The notes below the pieces were generated by a model. It did not search any database. It worked only from the letters and a program-made list of their open reading frames with translations, and was not told the origin of the DNA. A stretch of DNA of 20,944 bases from Phellopilus nigrolimitatus. Lineage: Eukaryota > Basidiomycota > Agaricomycetes > Hymenochaetales > Hymenochaetaceae. The stretch spans positions 1 through 20,944 of the forward strand of contig JAJOHG010000421.1 of NCBI GenBank assembly GCA_021029095.1, written 5' to 3'. The translations under genes were made by a program, and so were the position numbers. Numbering within the stretch: the first letter of the stretch is position 1; each line of letters begins with the position of its first letter. This document shows, piece after piece, positions 1 to 9,656 of the stretch.

Positions 1-111
1 AGACACCATATAGATTTGAGTTCGGGTCAGCATGCAGAATTTACCGCCGACTGTGAAGGTTTTCACCAGTCTCTTGACGGGTCCAACTCTATCCAGTACA
101 CAGTCGATTGA
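1..111 (+). CDS. Possible 3' end of a gene entering from the left edge
   Basis: In the frame starting at base 1 there are 36 open codons ending in TGA at 109-111. The peptide is mixed and soluble-looking (it contains HAEFTADCEGFHQSLDG) and resembles ordinary protein rather than random translation. No start, domain or splice site can be judged because the sequence begins inside it. Other frames here are also open for short distances, so this is a weak call based on composition alone. I do not recognise the protein. Confidence 0.3.
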   Translation, partial: RHHIDLSSGQHAEFTADCEGFHQSLDGSNSIQYTVD

Positions 112-556
112 GCGTCCGAAAAATCAGTTACTCGTTAAAATTTTCGTCAATGGAGATTCGCACTTACCAAAACTACACAGACATGCGCAGGTTCGTGCCT
201 CTATTGCCATGAAGCGTATACACGCCCGTGATTGAAACCCGCGCTTGCCTTGAGTGCAGGGCGCGTCTTTCGAGCTTCCTTCGAGTTTGAGTCTTCCTTC
301 ACTAAGGCACATAGGTTTTCTCAAAATCAAGCCGTGGCAGGTAGGAGGTAATAACCAGCCCATCGACGATGATCTTCAGGGTAGGGCGAGAGCGCACACG
401 CGCTGAGCCGACACGCGCCTTCACACGCACATACACGGCGGAACGCACTTTCCACCTGCTCCTGCGTCACCCGACGTGGTCGGAGCAGCCCGTAGATCGT
501 TTCCGTGTTCATTCCGCGGCGGGTGATATATATAACAGGAGCGGCCGCCTAGGGAG

Positions 557-577
557 TTTTTTTTTTTTTTTTTTTTT
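557..577. repeat. 21-base poly-T tract
   Basis: Uninterrupted run of 21 T between aggga and gagtag, a short distance downstream of a TATA-like string. It could be a promoter-type dA:dT tract or simple microsatellite; nothing distinguishes these here. Confidence 0.85.
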
Positions 578-915
578 GAGTAGTGCGCTGCCTTCATGTA
601 TTTGTTCTGTATACATATATATTTATAACGCGCTCGCAGAAAGATATCGGGTTCTACGTAAAGGCGTCAGGTGCACATCGTCCAGCGAGTCCGAGAGAAG
701 GAAACGGGGAGACGCGAGACGCAGACGGCGTAGGGATTCGCGAAGTACACTCTTTCGAGGAGACAGCGTAGACTGCGCTCGTTCCAGGCGGCAAGCGGCA
801 CGAAACAGGGCTTCGAGGCGCAGTGCCCCTCCGCGGATGCCGATAGAGACGCAGAGCGCGAGGCAGAGGCGGCTTCGCTTCTTTTCTGCTGATCGCAGGG
901 GGCGGCACCGCGAGG

Positions 916-916
<1 letters not shown>

Positions 917-979
<63 letters not shown>
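917..979. repeat. 63-base poly-G tract
   Basis: Sixty-three consecutive G residues, preceded by cgaggc and followed by ttcccgtgtg. A mononucleotide G run this long is rare in genomes and difficult to sequence or assemble, so its true length is doubtful. It creates artificial poly-Gly and poly-Pro open frames in its neighbourhood. Confidence 0.95.
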
Positions 980-981
<2 letters not shown>

Positions 982-2231
982 CCCGTGTGTTCGCGCGGGC
1001 CGCGAAAACCGCTATCGTGCTGCGCCTGGTCTTGCCCTTTTCCCTTCCTTTGCGGGATTCTTGCCGTCGCCCAGGGCAGGGATGGCGCAGCCGGCAAAGC
1101 CCTGATGCGCGCGCTGACGAGTGGGGGGGAGACGCGGCAGCGTCTCCCCGAGCTAGCCAAGAGGGGCGAGTGGAGCGCGTCGCGCCATTCTGCAGCGTTT
1201 TTTTCCCTCGGTAATGATGTACGGCTCGTAAGCCTAGAACTATTACGCCGACGTGCGTAACGTACGTACCAGGTGTGAGTTGATGCCGATTTCCACGAGA
1301 AAAACGAGGCTGGAAGCTGGGGGGGTACGTAAGCGACGCGCCGGGCCGGAGCCTAGCCTGGCGCACGACTCGTAGCGTTCTTGCGATTTCCGCGGCGGAG
1401 AAGTCTCGCTCGGGGTGACGAGCTGGATAATCAAACAATACCGCACGGTTCGGGGATATGGACGAGGTTGAGCTCGGCAAGATGTCAATTCAACTTTATT
1501 TGGATTTATGAAGTCGAAAGGGAATACGACATACCGTAGCCTAGTCCCGCCGCGGCGCGCCCCGACCGCGCGCGCGACCGCCCGGAAGGCGCGTAAACAT
1601 TAGAGCCGGGTGTTCCCCAAATAGGGAGTCCGGCCGGGCCGGGGCGGGCGCGCCGACGGGGCCTCGGGAGTTCTTGTGTTCTGTGGCAGGATTGGCGCCT
1701 GTGCTGCCATCGAAGTTCGGCCGGAGGCTGATGACGCCTGCGGAGTTCGCTGGCGGAGTTGATGGATGGATTAGGCGAGTCGAGTCTATTACTTAAAGGA
1801 GTAAGCTCGCGCCGGGGTTCGTCGGGGGTTGGAAAGGCAGGAATGTGTCATGCCGCATGCGATATGGTCCAGGCACGGGCGGTCGGACATCGTGTGCGCG
1901 CGCGCCGCCGAAGCGCCTAATTTTACATGGGCGATGGCACCGCGAGGGCCCGGGCGGCGAGCACAGTGGCCAGTGAGTGACGCATTGATGGCGGTTGGCG
2001 GCGCGCGCCCACGCTGGCTCGCTCGCGGTCGGGAGCCGGTGTCGAGCTTGACGGGAGAGAGAGACTTGATAGGCAGGCGTGGCGAGGCGAGGCGAGGAGG
2101 ACGCAAAGGGGAGGAGAAGAGGGGGCGCAGCTGGGGCGTGGTGCGGGCGAGGGATGGAAGCCGAAGAGGCCGGAGAAAAGGCGGCGGCCAGGCGGCTGAC
2201 GCGGGGTGCTGCGCACGCGATGCGCGCGCCA

Positions 2232-2312
2232 AAGGAGCGTCAACAGGTCAACAGATCAACAGACAACAGACAACCAGCCAGCAGTAGCCAACAGCCAACA
2301 GGCCGCAGCCAA
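2232..2312. repeat. Degenerate CAACAG/CAGCCAA short repeat
   Basis: A purine/C-rich stretch built from imperfect 6-8 base units (caacag, caacaga, caaccag, cagccaa) repeated about ten times. It is in the GC-rich leader region, not in a supported gene. It looks like a decayed microsatellite. Confidence 0.6.
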
Positions 2313-2944
2313 CGCACCGGATGACGCTTGGCGTGGACAGCGTGGCCGCAACCCCGCATCGGTGGCGGGGACCCGGCGAGCGCGCGGGTAATATAACCAG
2401 GGTCTAGACCGCTTGCGGAATGGGTGAATGGGTGCCCGTGCCCGCGGGAAGGCGCCCGGTTAGGCAGCCATCGGGGCCGACCAGCGGACGGCACGCACGA
2501 AGCGCGCCCGCAATGGCAACCGACTGCGCACAGGGGCGACGGGGCACACGCGCGCACGGGGCACACGGCAATCCCGGCGGGGGCGCAGGCCATCGCCGGC
2601 GCTGGCTGCGCTGTCCCGGGTCTCTCTGCGGTTGGTTGCTGGGCCGCGCGCCCGCGGGATGGACCCTGAGTGTGGGCGCGCGGTGCGCCGGAGCGTGCGG
2701 CGACCTGCGGGGTGATGGGCGAAGCGCCCACGCGCTGTGCGGTGTCCGGGGCCTCTGGTGGGCCGATGCCCGCATGCGGCAACGCGAGGTGGCACGCGCG
2801 GTGCCGCGCCGTACGTCACTTGGCCCGAAGCGGTAGGAGAGAAAGTTCGGGTGGAAGGGTCTTGCCCGCGTTCGGCGCTGCGGCTGCCGCCCACCGGCGG
2901 GAGGCCGCGCGACTTACCCGCCAAATAGTCGTGCTGGGCCCCCA

Positions 2945-3020
2945 TCACCTCTCTCTTCTCCCCACCTTCCCCCCCTTCTCTCTGCCACCCACCATTCTTC
3001 GATCCCCTCCCCTCGTCGTC
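2945..3020 (+). promoter_or_regulatory. CT-rich promoter/leader tract of the zinc-finger gene
   Basis: About 75 bases that are almost all pyrimidine (ctctctcttctccccacc and similar) sit 80-155 bases upstream of the ATG at 3102. Pyrimidine-rich tracts just upstream of the start are usual in promoters and leaders of well-expressed filamentous fungal genes. No TATA box is evident. The role is inferred from position and composition only. Confidence 0.5.
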
Positions 3021-3101
3021 GCCCTCGACGTCCACCGACAACCGACAACCCGTCCCCCGACTCCCCGACGACGTCCCTGACTCCCTCGAGCCACCCACCG
3101 C

Positions 3102-6100
3102 ATGTCCGTGTCTCCCGTCCCCGCTCTGCCCGCGACGGCGCCCCACTCGGGCTCAACAACCATCTCCACGACGACAACGACGAGCACAGCGACGAAAAGC
3201 CCGCCCGCGCTGGTCAGCATCGTCAAGTCCGCCACCCCGCCGTCCCTCCCGCAGCTTCCTCCGTCTGTGGCCGCAAGCCCGCCGGCGCTGCGCAGGACGT
3301 CCCCTACTCAGTCGCGCGACGAGGACCAATCCATGTCGGACTCGAAACCAGCTCTAGCGTCCCCGCCTCCGCCTCCGACGTTCTCGCACACGGCTTTACC
3401 CACCTCAACAGCGTCCGCAATCGCCGGTAGCCCCGGCTCCTCCGCCTCTCCCAAGCCCTTGCATTCAAACTCAACTTCGTCTCCGCTCCTCAACCATGCC
3501 GCCCAACTTACCGCTGCCCAGGCTCCCTCCCAACTAGCCCTGCTTCTTTCCTCCGCGCTTGCAGACGCGGACGCACTCCGTCGCGAGCTTACCGTCGCGC
3601 AGGGCCGCGCCACCCGCGCCGAGCGCCTTCTGGCGTCGGTCCAAGGCCTGCCTTCTCGCGCTTCTCCTGACCCAAATGTGGACGGAGAGAAGACCAATGG
3701 AGAGAGGGAAAGGGAGAAAGACGTAAAAGCGGAGTCGAAAGTCCCCGAGAGCGCCGTGAAGGCCGTCCTCGACGCTGAGGCACGCGCATGAGCGCGCTGA
3801 GCGGTAAGCAGCAGATTTTCTTCGATTTTTTTTTTTTTCACTTGCTGAATATATGCTGCACAGTGCTCATGCCGACCTCGCTGCGTCGCTGCAGTCTCTC
3901 TGCGCGCAGTTCACTGAGGTCGAACGGTACGAGCACGCATGCTCCCTCCGCTCCGCGGACGCGCGCGCCGCTTTTGCGCGCCTCCTCTCGACGGCGTCGC
4001 ACGCCCCCGTGGCGTACCCCGGTTACCCGACCGCTGCCTCTTCCGAGAGTCCGCATTTTCAGCACGAACAAAGGGACGACGCTCTGAGCCTGCCTTCCCT
4101 TCCCCTGCCGCACGCCATCGGCGCCCCGTCGTCCGGAAGTAGCATGCTCACGGGACCAGGTGCACATCCCGCGCCACCTGCGTCATCCACCTCCCTGCGA
4201 TACTCCCGCGCTCTGCCGCCACCTCACGCTGGAGGCACAACCTCTGCACTCTATCCGGCTCCCGGACACGGACACGGGCAAGGATCGGGCCACCTGAGGC
4301 AAAGTTCTCAACAAAGCGCGTCTTTCCACACGCTCCCGCTACCCCCGCCGCCGTCCGCCACGGGGCTCTCAATGTCCGCTGCGGGCGTCGTTCCCGCGAA
4401 ACGCAGCCACAGGAGCAGGAGTGGCCGCGGGCCGGAGGATCTGCTTAATGGCGAGTGCGAAAAGGATTTCGATGAGAAGAGGCGCAGGGTCGGCGGGTGG
4501 GACATGGAGGTTGATTCCGTACGTTTCCTTCTTCCTTAGTTGAATTCTTGGAACGATATACTGACTACTTGTGAATCTACAGCCTTCGCTCTCTCCGCCT
4601 CAGCATGTACGCGCGCATGCCGCCAGCCCGCCGTACTCTCATATCCACGCGTCCCATCCTCTTTCCGCGCACCCAACAGCGCTCCCCGCTGCACCGCTCC
4701 CTCACACGTCTTCTAGGACGTACGACCCCCACCCAACCGCCTGGTCCGCGCACGCTGCGCCTCCCCCGCCTCCGGGCGGTGGGCCGACACACGTTCCGTC
4801 GATTTATTTTCGTGACCGCGAGGCCGTTGGCGCAGGGTCCGTTGTCGTACCCGCGCCGCCCGGAACGAACGGAATAAAGTACGACAGCAGGTTCGATGCG
4901 AAGTACGACAACAACGCACATGCGCATAGCGTCTCGCGCCACCCGAGCGTCACGCGCATGGGATACGATGACGGAGGTCGCGAGCATATCAGGGTAGACG
5001 CGCGAGAGCTTGTGAGGGACGCGAAGGAGCGCGAGCGCCGCGGGCGCGAGTACGCTTCGTCGCGGCAGCACCACCACGCGCCCGGTGTCGATTACTACCC
5101 AAACGCCGCGCTTCAGGGCCCCAACGTCGGCGCGGTCGCACGAGCCCACCGCTCGTCGCGCTCTCGGGCGAACGGCGCGGGTGTTCCTGGTGCTAGGCGG
5201 CGGAGCGTGAGCCGGAGCTCCGCCGGGAGCTCGTGGAGTATCGATGAGATGCTCCTTGAGACGGCGACGGACCGCGAGGGAGGGAGAAGGAGAGACGATG
5301 GCGGTTAGTCTTCTTTTACCTCTTGCAAGTTTCGAGAGAAAATGAATCCTGACATCGTTTTTTTTTTTCTCGCAGTCCGCCTCTCGCCTATCCTCGGCGC
5401 AGGTCCGCTCCGTGAGCCGCCGACGGTCCACCAATACCAGACGACCATCTTTGCGCCTCCCGTCACGGGTGCACCCCCCGGGAAAGCGTCGTCGCAGACG
5501 TCGTCGACCCACTCGGCGAACGGCGACGCCCGGGTCAACGGCCTGAGTCCCAATGCGAACGGAAACGGGAACGCGATAGTGAACGTCAACGGCAACGGCA
5601 TCAATGGCGCGGGGATGGGGTCTGTTCCTGGAGGAGGCGGCGCGAAGGCGTCGGTGCCTTCGAGCCAGTTGGTCACGCTCGGACCGGGCGGGGTGGTCGT
5701 TAGCGGCGGTACGCACACTCTACCTTTCTTCCAAAGAATAAAAAATACTGACATGCTATCTGTTGCAGGAGGCGCAACCGCGCCCCAGGCGGCGGCACTT
5801 CCCGGCGGCGGCTTCCCCGCGCAGAACGCGCAGGGCCAGCGCATTTGTCGGCAGTGCGGTGTACCCGGCCGCTACAAGGATGGCAAGTGCGTCGAGAAGT
5901 GGGGCCCTGGACCTGAGGGGCCGGGAACTGTGTGCGACCGGTGCCGCAAGAAGATGAAGCGCGTCGAGCGCCGCGGTACTCTGGACTCCGTGAGCGCAAG
6001 CCAGCAGGCGCAGATGATCGCGCACCGCTCGTCGCACCCCGCGCTCGCGCATTCCCAGTCTCAGTCTGCACTCGGGCACTCTGCGGGTCAGAGCCAGCAC

Positions 6101-7183
6101 GCGGCTGTTGGCCGCGCACGTGCGACGGCGCGCCAGGACACGCTGTTGGTTGACCACCATACCGGGCGCGCACAGACGCAGTCGCAGATGCTGAGCCCCA
6201 GGCCGGTGAGCCATTATCGGGAGCACGAACGCGACCCGGAGAGCCGAGCGGGCTCGAGCCGTTCGCACTCTGGCTCACCGGTGTCTGCGTACGCCTCTGC
6301 GGTGGCGAGCGGGAGGCTGCATCCTGCGGAATCTTCGCATCTCAGTCAAGGCCAGGCGTATCCCTCGGCCGGCACAAACATCACCGCGAGCGGACTGGCA
6401 AGCCAGAACGCACACAGGCGCCCGCCGACGCCGCCTTATATTAACTCTATCTCCACGCGCGAGCAGTACGCAAACGGTTCTTCCTCGCGCGCCCTTCCTC
6501 ACCAGCATAGCCAGTCCCACGCGCGGTCTGCCGCAGCGGTTACCGGAGGAGGAGGCACAGGGAGCCGTGGCTCGAGCGTGAACGAGGAGGACCTGCTCGA
6601 CGGCGATGGAGACGGGGACGTCGAGGAGGAGGACGCACTCCTCGACGGCGAGGGGGAGGGAGAGGGCGATATGGACATCGACGCGGAGATCGCGCGCGCC
6701 GCGAACGGGTCCTCGTCTTCGCTTTCCTCGCTCACGAAGGCACAGAACCAGAGTCCGCTGAAGACCATGCCGCTGAGCTACCCGGCCCTGAGCGCGCGGC
6801 AATACCACGACGTGCACGCCCCCGGCATCAATTCTCTGGCCAACGTGGCCGTATCCGCGAGGGGCGATTCGGGGAAGCGCATGCCGATGCCGCTGCCCTC
6901 GGTTGCCACTATGGACCACGCGCATGCAGTCTCTCGCGAGTACCACGCGTCGCGCGGGCGCGGGCGTGCCTCGCAGATGGACGAGCTCGAGGACGGGTTC
7001 GACGGGGACGCGGACGGGGACCTCCCTGAGCGCGGGTTGGGCGGCGCCGGGGACGTCGATGCCGATGGGGAGGGCGATGACAATGGCGCAGAGGGTTCCG
7101 GCGAGGGCTCCGGGGAGGGCGACGCTGACGCCGACGCGGAGATCATGGACGCGGTGGACGCGGCTATGAAGGTGGAGGACTGA
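3102..7183 (+). CDS. Large GATA-like Cys4 zinc-finger protein, five exons, apparent frameshift in exon 1
   Basis: Probably a nuclear regulatory protein. Exons: 3102-3803, 3864-4518, 4583-5303, 5376-5708, 5769-7183. Introns are 60, 64, 72, 60 and have GTAAGC, GTACGT, GTTAGT and GTACGC donors with CAG acceptors; all joins except the one in exon 1 keep frame. The product is about 1,270 residues. The start (accgcATGtcc) follows a CT-rich leader. Order: Ser/Pro/Thr-rich N-terminus; a charged helical, coiled-coil-like segment (HERAERAHADLAASLQS) around the exon 1/2 junction; long Pro/Ser/His-rich linkers; a basic stretch; then near residues 830-862 the finger CRQCG...GRYKDGKC...CDRC followed by basic KKMKRVERR; finally acidic Gly/Asp/Glu blocks to the C-terminus. 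Cys spacing CX2C-X25-CX2C is longer than the classical GATA 17-20. In exon 1 the open frame stops at 3789 (TGA), and only a one-base shift near 3786 connects to exon 2. DNA binding is inferred from the finger and basic tail; targets are unknown. Confidence 0.85.
3780..3800 (+). other. Apparent one-base frameshift in exon 1 of the zinc-finger gene
   Basis: The initiating frame reads ...LDAEARA then TGA at 3789-3791. In the next frame the same stretch reads HERAER and runs directly to a good donor (GTAAGC, 3804), and after the 60-base intron continues in phase as AHADLAASL. Skipping one base around 3786, or restoring two, in the gcacgcgcatgagcgcgc run joins the two. Alternative donors upstream that would avoid the stop are poor (GTCGAA at 3734). 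This may be a sequencing error in a GC-alternating run or a real disabling mutation. Confidence 0.7.
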
Positions 7184-7588
7184 GTCCTTCTGGCCTTCTG
7201 TAATTTCTTTTTTGTTTCTTATTTGCTATTTTTCTTTCCTCATTTTCTTTCGCCGCTGCTTTCTCGTGGTCTTTCTCTCTCCCCTTTTGCGACTCCAAAC
7301 AAAAATGTTTCCATACATGGTTTCTCGCTTCCATTTTGTCTCTTCTTTTTCTCTTCCTTTTTCTCGTTCTCGTCTAATCGTCTACGCCGTCTCCAAGGCT
7401 CATGTTCATGTCCACGTTTCCCCAGCTGTCGATATGCAACCGCAACAAGAACTCGTATTAGATATACATGACTGTGTTTTGATTGGTGTATTTTGTAGTC
7501 TTCATAATGCTATGTTCCTAACTTGATCTTTCAAGAGACGATGCTGGATCACTCTAGTGGAACAGAGAGGATTTGGAAGGAGATTCTG
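7184..7588. other. 3' untranslated and intergenic DNA after the zinc-finger gene
   Basis: Begins with a T-rich stretch (7200-7280, many ttctttc units) that fits a fungal 3' UTR. No canonical AATAAA in the first 150 bases. The short open frames here are T-rich and Phe/Ser-rich and look spurious. The minus-strand gene piece starts at 7589, so this is the space between two convergent transcripts. Confidence 0.5.
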
Positions 7589-8141
7589 TCAATCCGAACG
7601 GGGCTCAGATTCGTCGTCTGCTGGAAGCTCATTGAACATCTCATCCCACATCTCGTCAATTCCAGACTCTTGCGTCCATCTATCCCGGTGGCTGCCAAGT
7701 CCTTCCGATATCCAAGATATGGCCGCCTTCACGCGATAGAGATACGAGTGCCAGTCCGCTTTTTCTATAAGAAATGACCTTCAAGACGGAACGCCAGTGA
7801 GCCAGCATGTACAGCTGGCATATTGACCGATCACTCACATTTCGAGAATCATTTGGAAGGACAGACGTATCAATTGCTCCACTTCTGCGGGCAAGCTTAC
7901 TGAGACGAGCAGTAGGGCTTCTCGCCATGTCTCCTCTAGTCCAGCGATGAGAAGGTCGGTGCAATGCAGGTATACGTGTGGAACCCGGTTTCTGGACTTC
8001 TGTAGTAGCTTGCCACATCGCGTCCAGAATATTACTATAGGCTCTTCAGAGGAAATGAGATTCCCTCCATCATGGCGGCATGGCTCTCTGGTCTCGAGGA
8101 GTGCGCGGACAATGGCCCAACTAGTAAATGTTTGGAAGTCC
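7589..8141 (-). pseudogene. C-terminal piece of an uncharacterised family (copy 1), probably truncated
   Basis: Two minus-strand exons, 8141-7839 and 7778-7589, joined by a 60-base intron (GTGAGT donor, TTGAAG acceptor). The joined frame is open to TGA at 7591-7589 and gives about 163 residues. Its first exon contains NLISSEEPIVIFWTRC and EVEQLIRLSF. These match NLIAQDEPIVIFWRSC and KVEDLVRLSF in the longer copy at 13391-13720, and the introns before and after this exon have the same positions and the same phase (2) in both. The last exon is Trp/charged-rich (ISWISEGLGSHRDRWTQ) and ends acidic. Upstream (8142-8190) an intron-like stretch leads to a short frame, RIRAVLAEAQRFHELYM, that could be the previous exon, but it is blocked by a stop with no clear acceptor. 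I therefore think the N-terminal part has been lost or broken. Function unknown; probably helical. Confidence 0.6.
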
Positions 8142-8775
8142 CTGAAGTACGGTTTGTGAGCGCGGTGGACATTCGTTCGTATTCATATACATGTATAACT
8201 CGTGAAACCGTTGCGCTTCTGCAAGAACAGCTCGAATACGCGGTCTGCCTGCGCCAACTCAAGACAGATCCTTTTGCTCACGTTCTGACGACAAAACACT
8301 TCCCAGCTCGTCCACTACCTCAACATCACACTGCTTTGGGTGCCAAATAATCAGCTTTGCGTACCAGCTTCAACAATTGCTTGGATTGTATGTTTGCTGT
8401 GCAACCTTGTGGCAATCTGTACCCAGTTTGCTTGGTCAGATTGCGGAACTGTCTTCGGTAATCGTGCATTCTTTGTACTAGCAAAGGACTTGTCGACCCA
8501 AATGGAGAAGTTCCGAGTCGAGCTTTCTACTGATTTGCAAGCAATGCCGCTTGCTGTGATGCATGGAGGCAGAAAGGCCCAGGTGGAACCATTGCAAGTC
8601 GTCAAGAGCCAACGCCAAGGTGCAGCAAACTGCAGCGCATACGATGTCGCTCCCCAGGCAACGAAGCTTCGCCACTGCAATACTCTGGCGCATTACGCGT
8701 TTTCGTATGCTCCGCAAAGCGGGAAACCGTCGCGAGGCAGGCTTTGGTGTGCGCTTTGCTGCTTGCAGCTATGCG
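8142..8775. other. Region between copy 1 and the 8868 gene; possible decayed minus-strand exons
   Basis: Minus-strand fragments read as ordinary protein in different frames (for example KLRCLGSDIVCAAV near 8630-8670 and IATRLHSKHTIQAIVEAG near 8355-8410), but they are separated by stops and frame changes. They may be the rotted N-terminal part of the copy 1 gene. The right end must also contain the upstream promoter of the plus-strand gene at 8868. I cannot support an intact gene. Confidence 0.3.
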
Positions 8776-8782
8776 TATAAAA
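8776..8782 (+). promoter_or_regulatory. TATA box of the 8868 gene
   Basis: TATAAAA in atgcgtataaaacccc, 86-92 bases upstream of the ATG at 8868, with an A/C-rich leader (caatcaaccaaaATG) typical of fungal starts. Spacing fits a TATA box with a leader of about 60 bases. Confidence 0.6.
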
Positions 8783-8867
8783 CCCCATACGTTCTCCTGA
8801 ACTCCATCGATCGCAAGCAGCATAACAGCCCCTCTCAACAAGTTCTCCAGCTTAACAATCAACCAAA

Positions 8868-9469
8868 ATGGAAATGGTGTCTTACAAGTATGGGACCAAT
8901 ATCGAGGTAAGTCTGTAATAGTGTTACAGTGTAACCAGAGCAGAAAATGCCTCAGATCCTGAGACATGCTGAAAATACAGGATGATGAAAAAAAAGAAAG
9001 GATGATAAAAGATGCAGATGGTGAATGGGAAGAGGTAACAATCGAAAATCCCGGTATCATGGCGCCCAGTATTGTACTTGTCAAAGCAATCTGCTACTGT
9101 AGGTAATTCGGGCGACTGTGCTCGTAATTGTCTGTGTTACTGAACAATTCTGTTTCCTTGAAGGGTTGAATGATTACAAGGTAGATTGCAAAATCTACTG
9201 CAAAACTATCGACGGTACGTCGTACATGATATGTAAGCCGCGAACAATATCGAGAGACAACATGGAGAGCTAATTTATTCCTTGTGAATTATGACAAATA
9301 CATAGTGGCAAGAGATCCGGATAAGAAGGATGACTACAAAGCCATGTTCGACTTGTCGTGGGACATGAATGCTATAGTGTGGAAAATGGCAGAGAATGGG
9401 GCACACCCTGATCATTTTTTGTCACATACAGTCCCCAGTGCCACTCGCAAACGTGCCGGGATTTTCTGA
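8868..9469 (+). CDS. Small four-exon orphan protein, 129 residues
   Basis: Exons 8868-8906, 8981-9098, 9164-9232, 9306-9469; introns of 74, 65 and 73 bases with donors GTAAGT, GTAGGT, GTAAGC and acceptors ACAG, GAAG, ATAG. The exons total 390 bases, exactly 130 codons with the stop, and every join keeps one frame. The product starts MEMVSYKYGTNIE, has a very acidic/basic segment (DDEKKERMIKDADGEWEE), a central region KAICYWLNDYKVDCKIYCK with three Cys, then LARDPDKKDDYKAMFDLSW and a basic tail ending AGIF. There is no signal peptide or membrane segment. Start choice is supported by the TATA box at 8776 and the A-rich ATG context. An alternative donor at 9215 (GTACGT) would shorten exon 3. I do not recognise the family; it is probably a lineage-restricted cytoplasmic or nuclear protein. 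Confidence 0.7.
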
Positions 9470-9545
9470 GTCTTAGCTGACCTTGACCTGACCCGCTGTG
9501 ACCCGCTGCTGACCTGACCCAGCAGGTCAGGTCAGGGTCGACCCG
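9470..9545. repeat. CTGACC-type repeats with an 11-bp hairpin
   Basis: Directly after the stop at 9469 lie repeated CTGACCTGACCC/TGACCCGCTG units. At 9509-9519 and 9525-9535 CTGACCTGACC faces its exact reverse complement across a 5-base loop (CAGCA), a strong hairpin. GGTCGACC follows. It could act as a 3' end signal or be the end of a small mobile element; I cannot tell which. Confidence 0.75.
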
Positions 9546-9656
9546 GGGCCAGCCACCGACCTGCAAGTAAACATATTTTTCCACAAAATGTCCTCCAAAA
9601 ATGTTTTATAGATGCCATTTGCACTTTATGAGACACTCATCATAATAAAATGCTAA

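Larger units (their letters stand above)
112..2940. other. GC-rich region with no supported gene
   Basis: Nearly 2.8 kb in which I find no convincing gene. Many long open frames exist on both strands, but they result from high GC content and few stop codons; they are Arg-, Pro-, Ala- and Gly-rich, cross the poly-G tract, and lack splice sites joining them. TATA-like strings occur at about 524-533 (in gtgatatatataacag) and 612-630, and a 21-base T run lies at 557-577. The part next to 3102 probably serves as promoter and 5' leader of the zinc-finger gene. A non-coding transcript cannot be excluded. Confidence 0.5.

Noticed and set aside
369..1480. Long open frames on both strands (up to 285 codons) across the poly-G tract
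   Set aside because: They consist of poly-Gly or poly-Pro from the G run plus Arg-rich GC-biased sequence, overlap each other in several frames, and lack splice or promoter support.
1789..3146. Several open frames of 100-228 codons on both strands in the GC-rich leader region
   Set aside because: Stop codons are rare at this GC content; compositions are Arg/Pro/Ala/Gly-biased, frames overlap on both strands, and one antisense frame runs into exon 1 of the zinc-finger gene.
4577..5716. 379-codon minus-strand open frame
   Set aside because: It is the antisense of exons 3-4 of the zinc-finger gene and reads through two real introns; Arg/Val-rich composition is a shadow of the coding strand.
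8602..9084. 160-codon minus-strand open frame
   Set aside because: Lies antisense to the first two exons, intron and TATA region of the 8868 gene; its N-terminal half is the reverse of those sequences.
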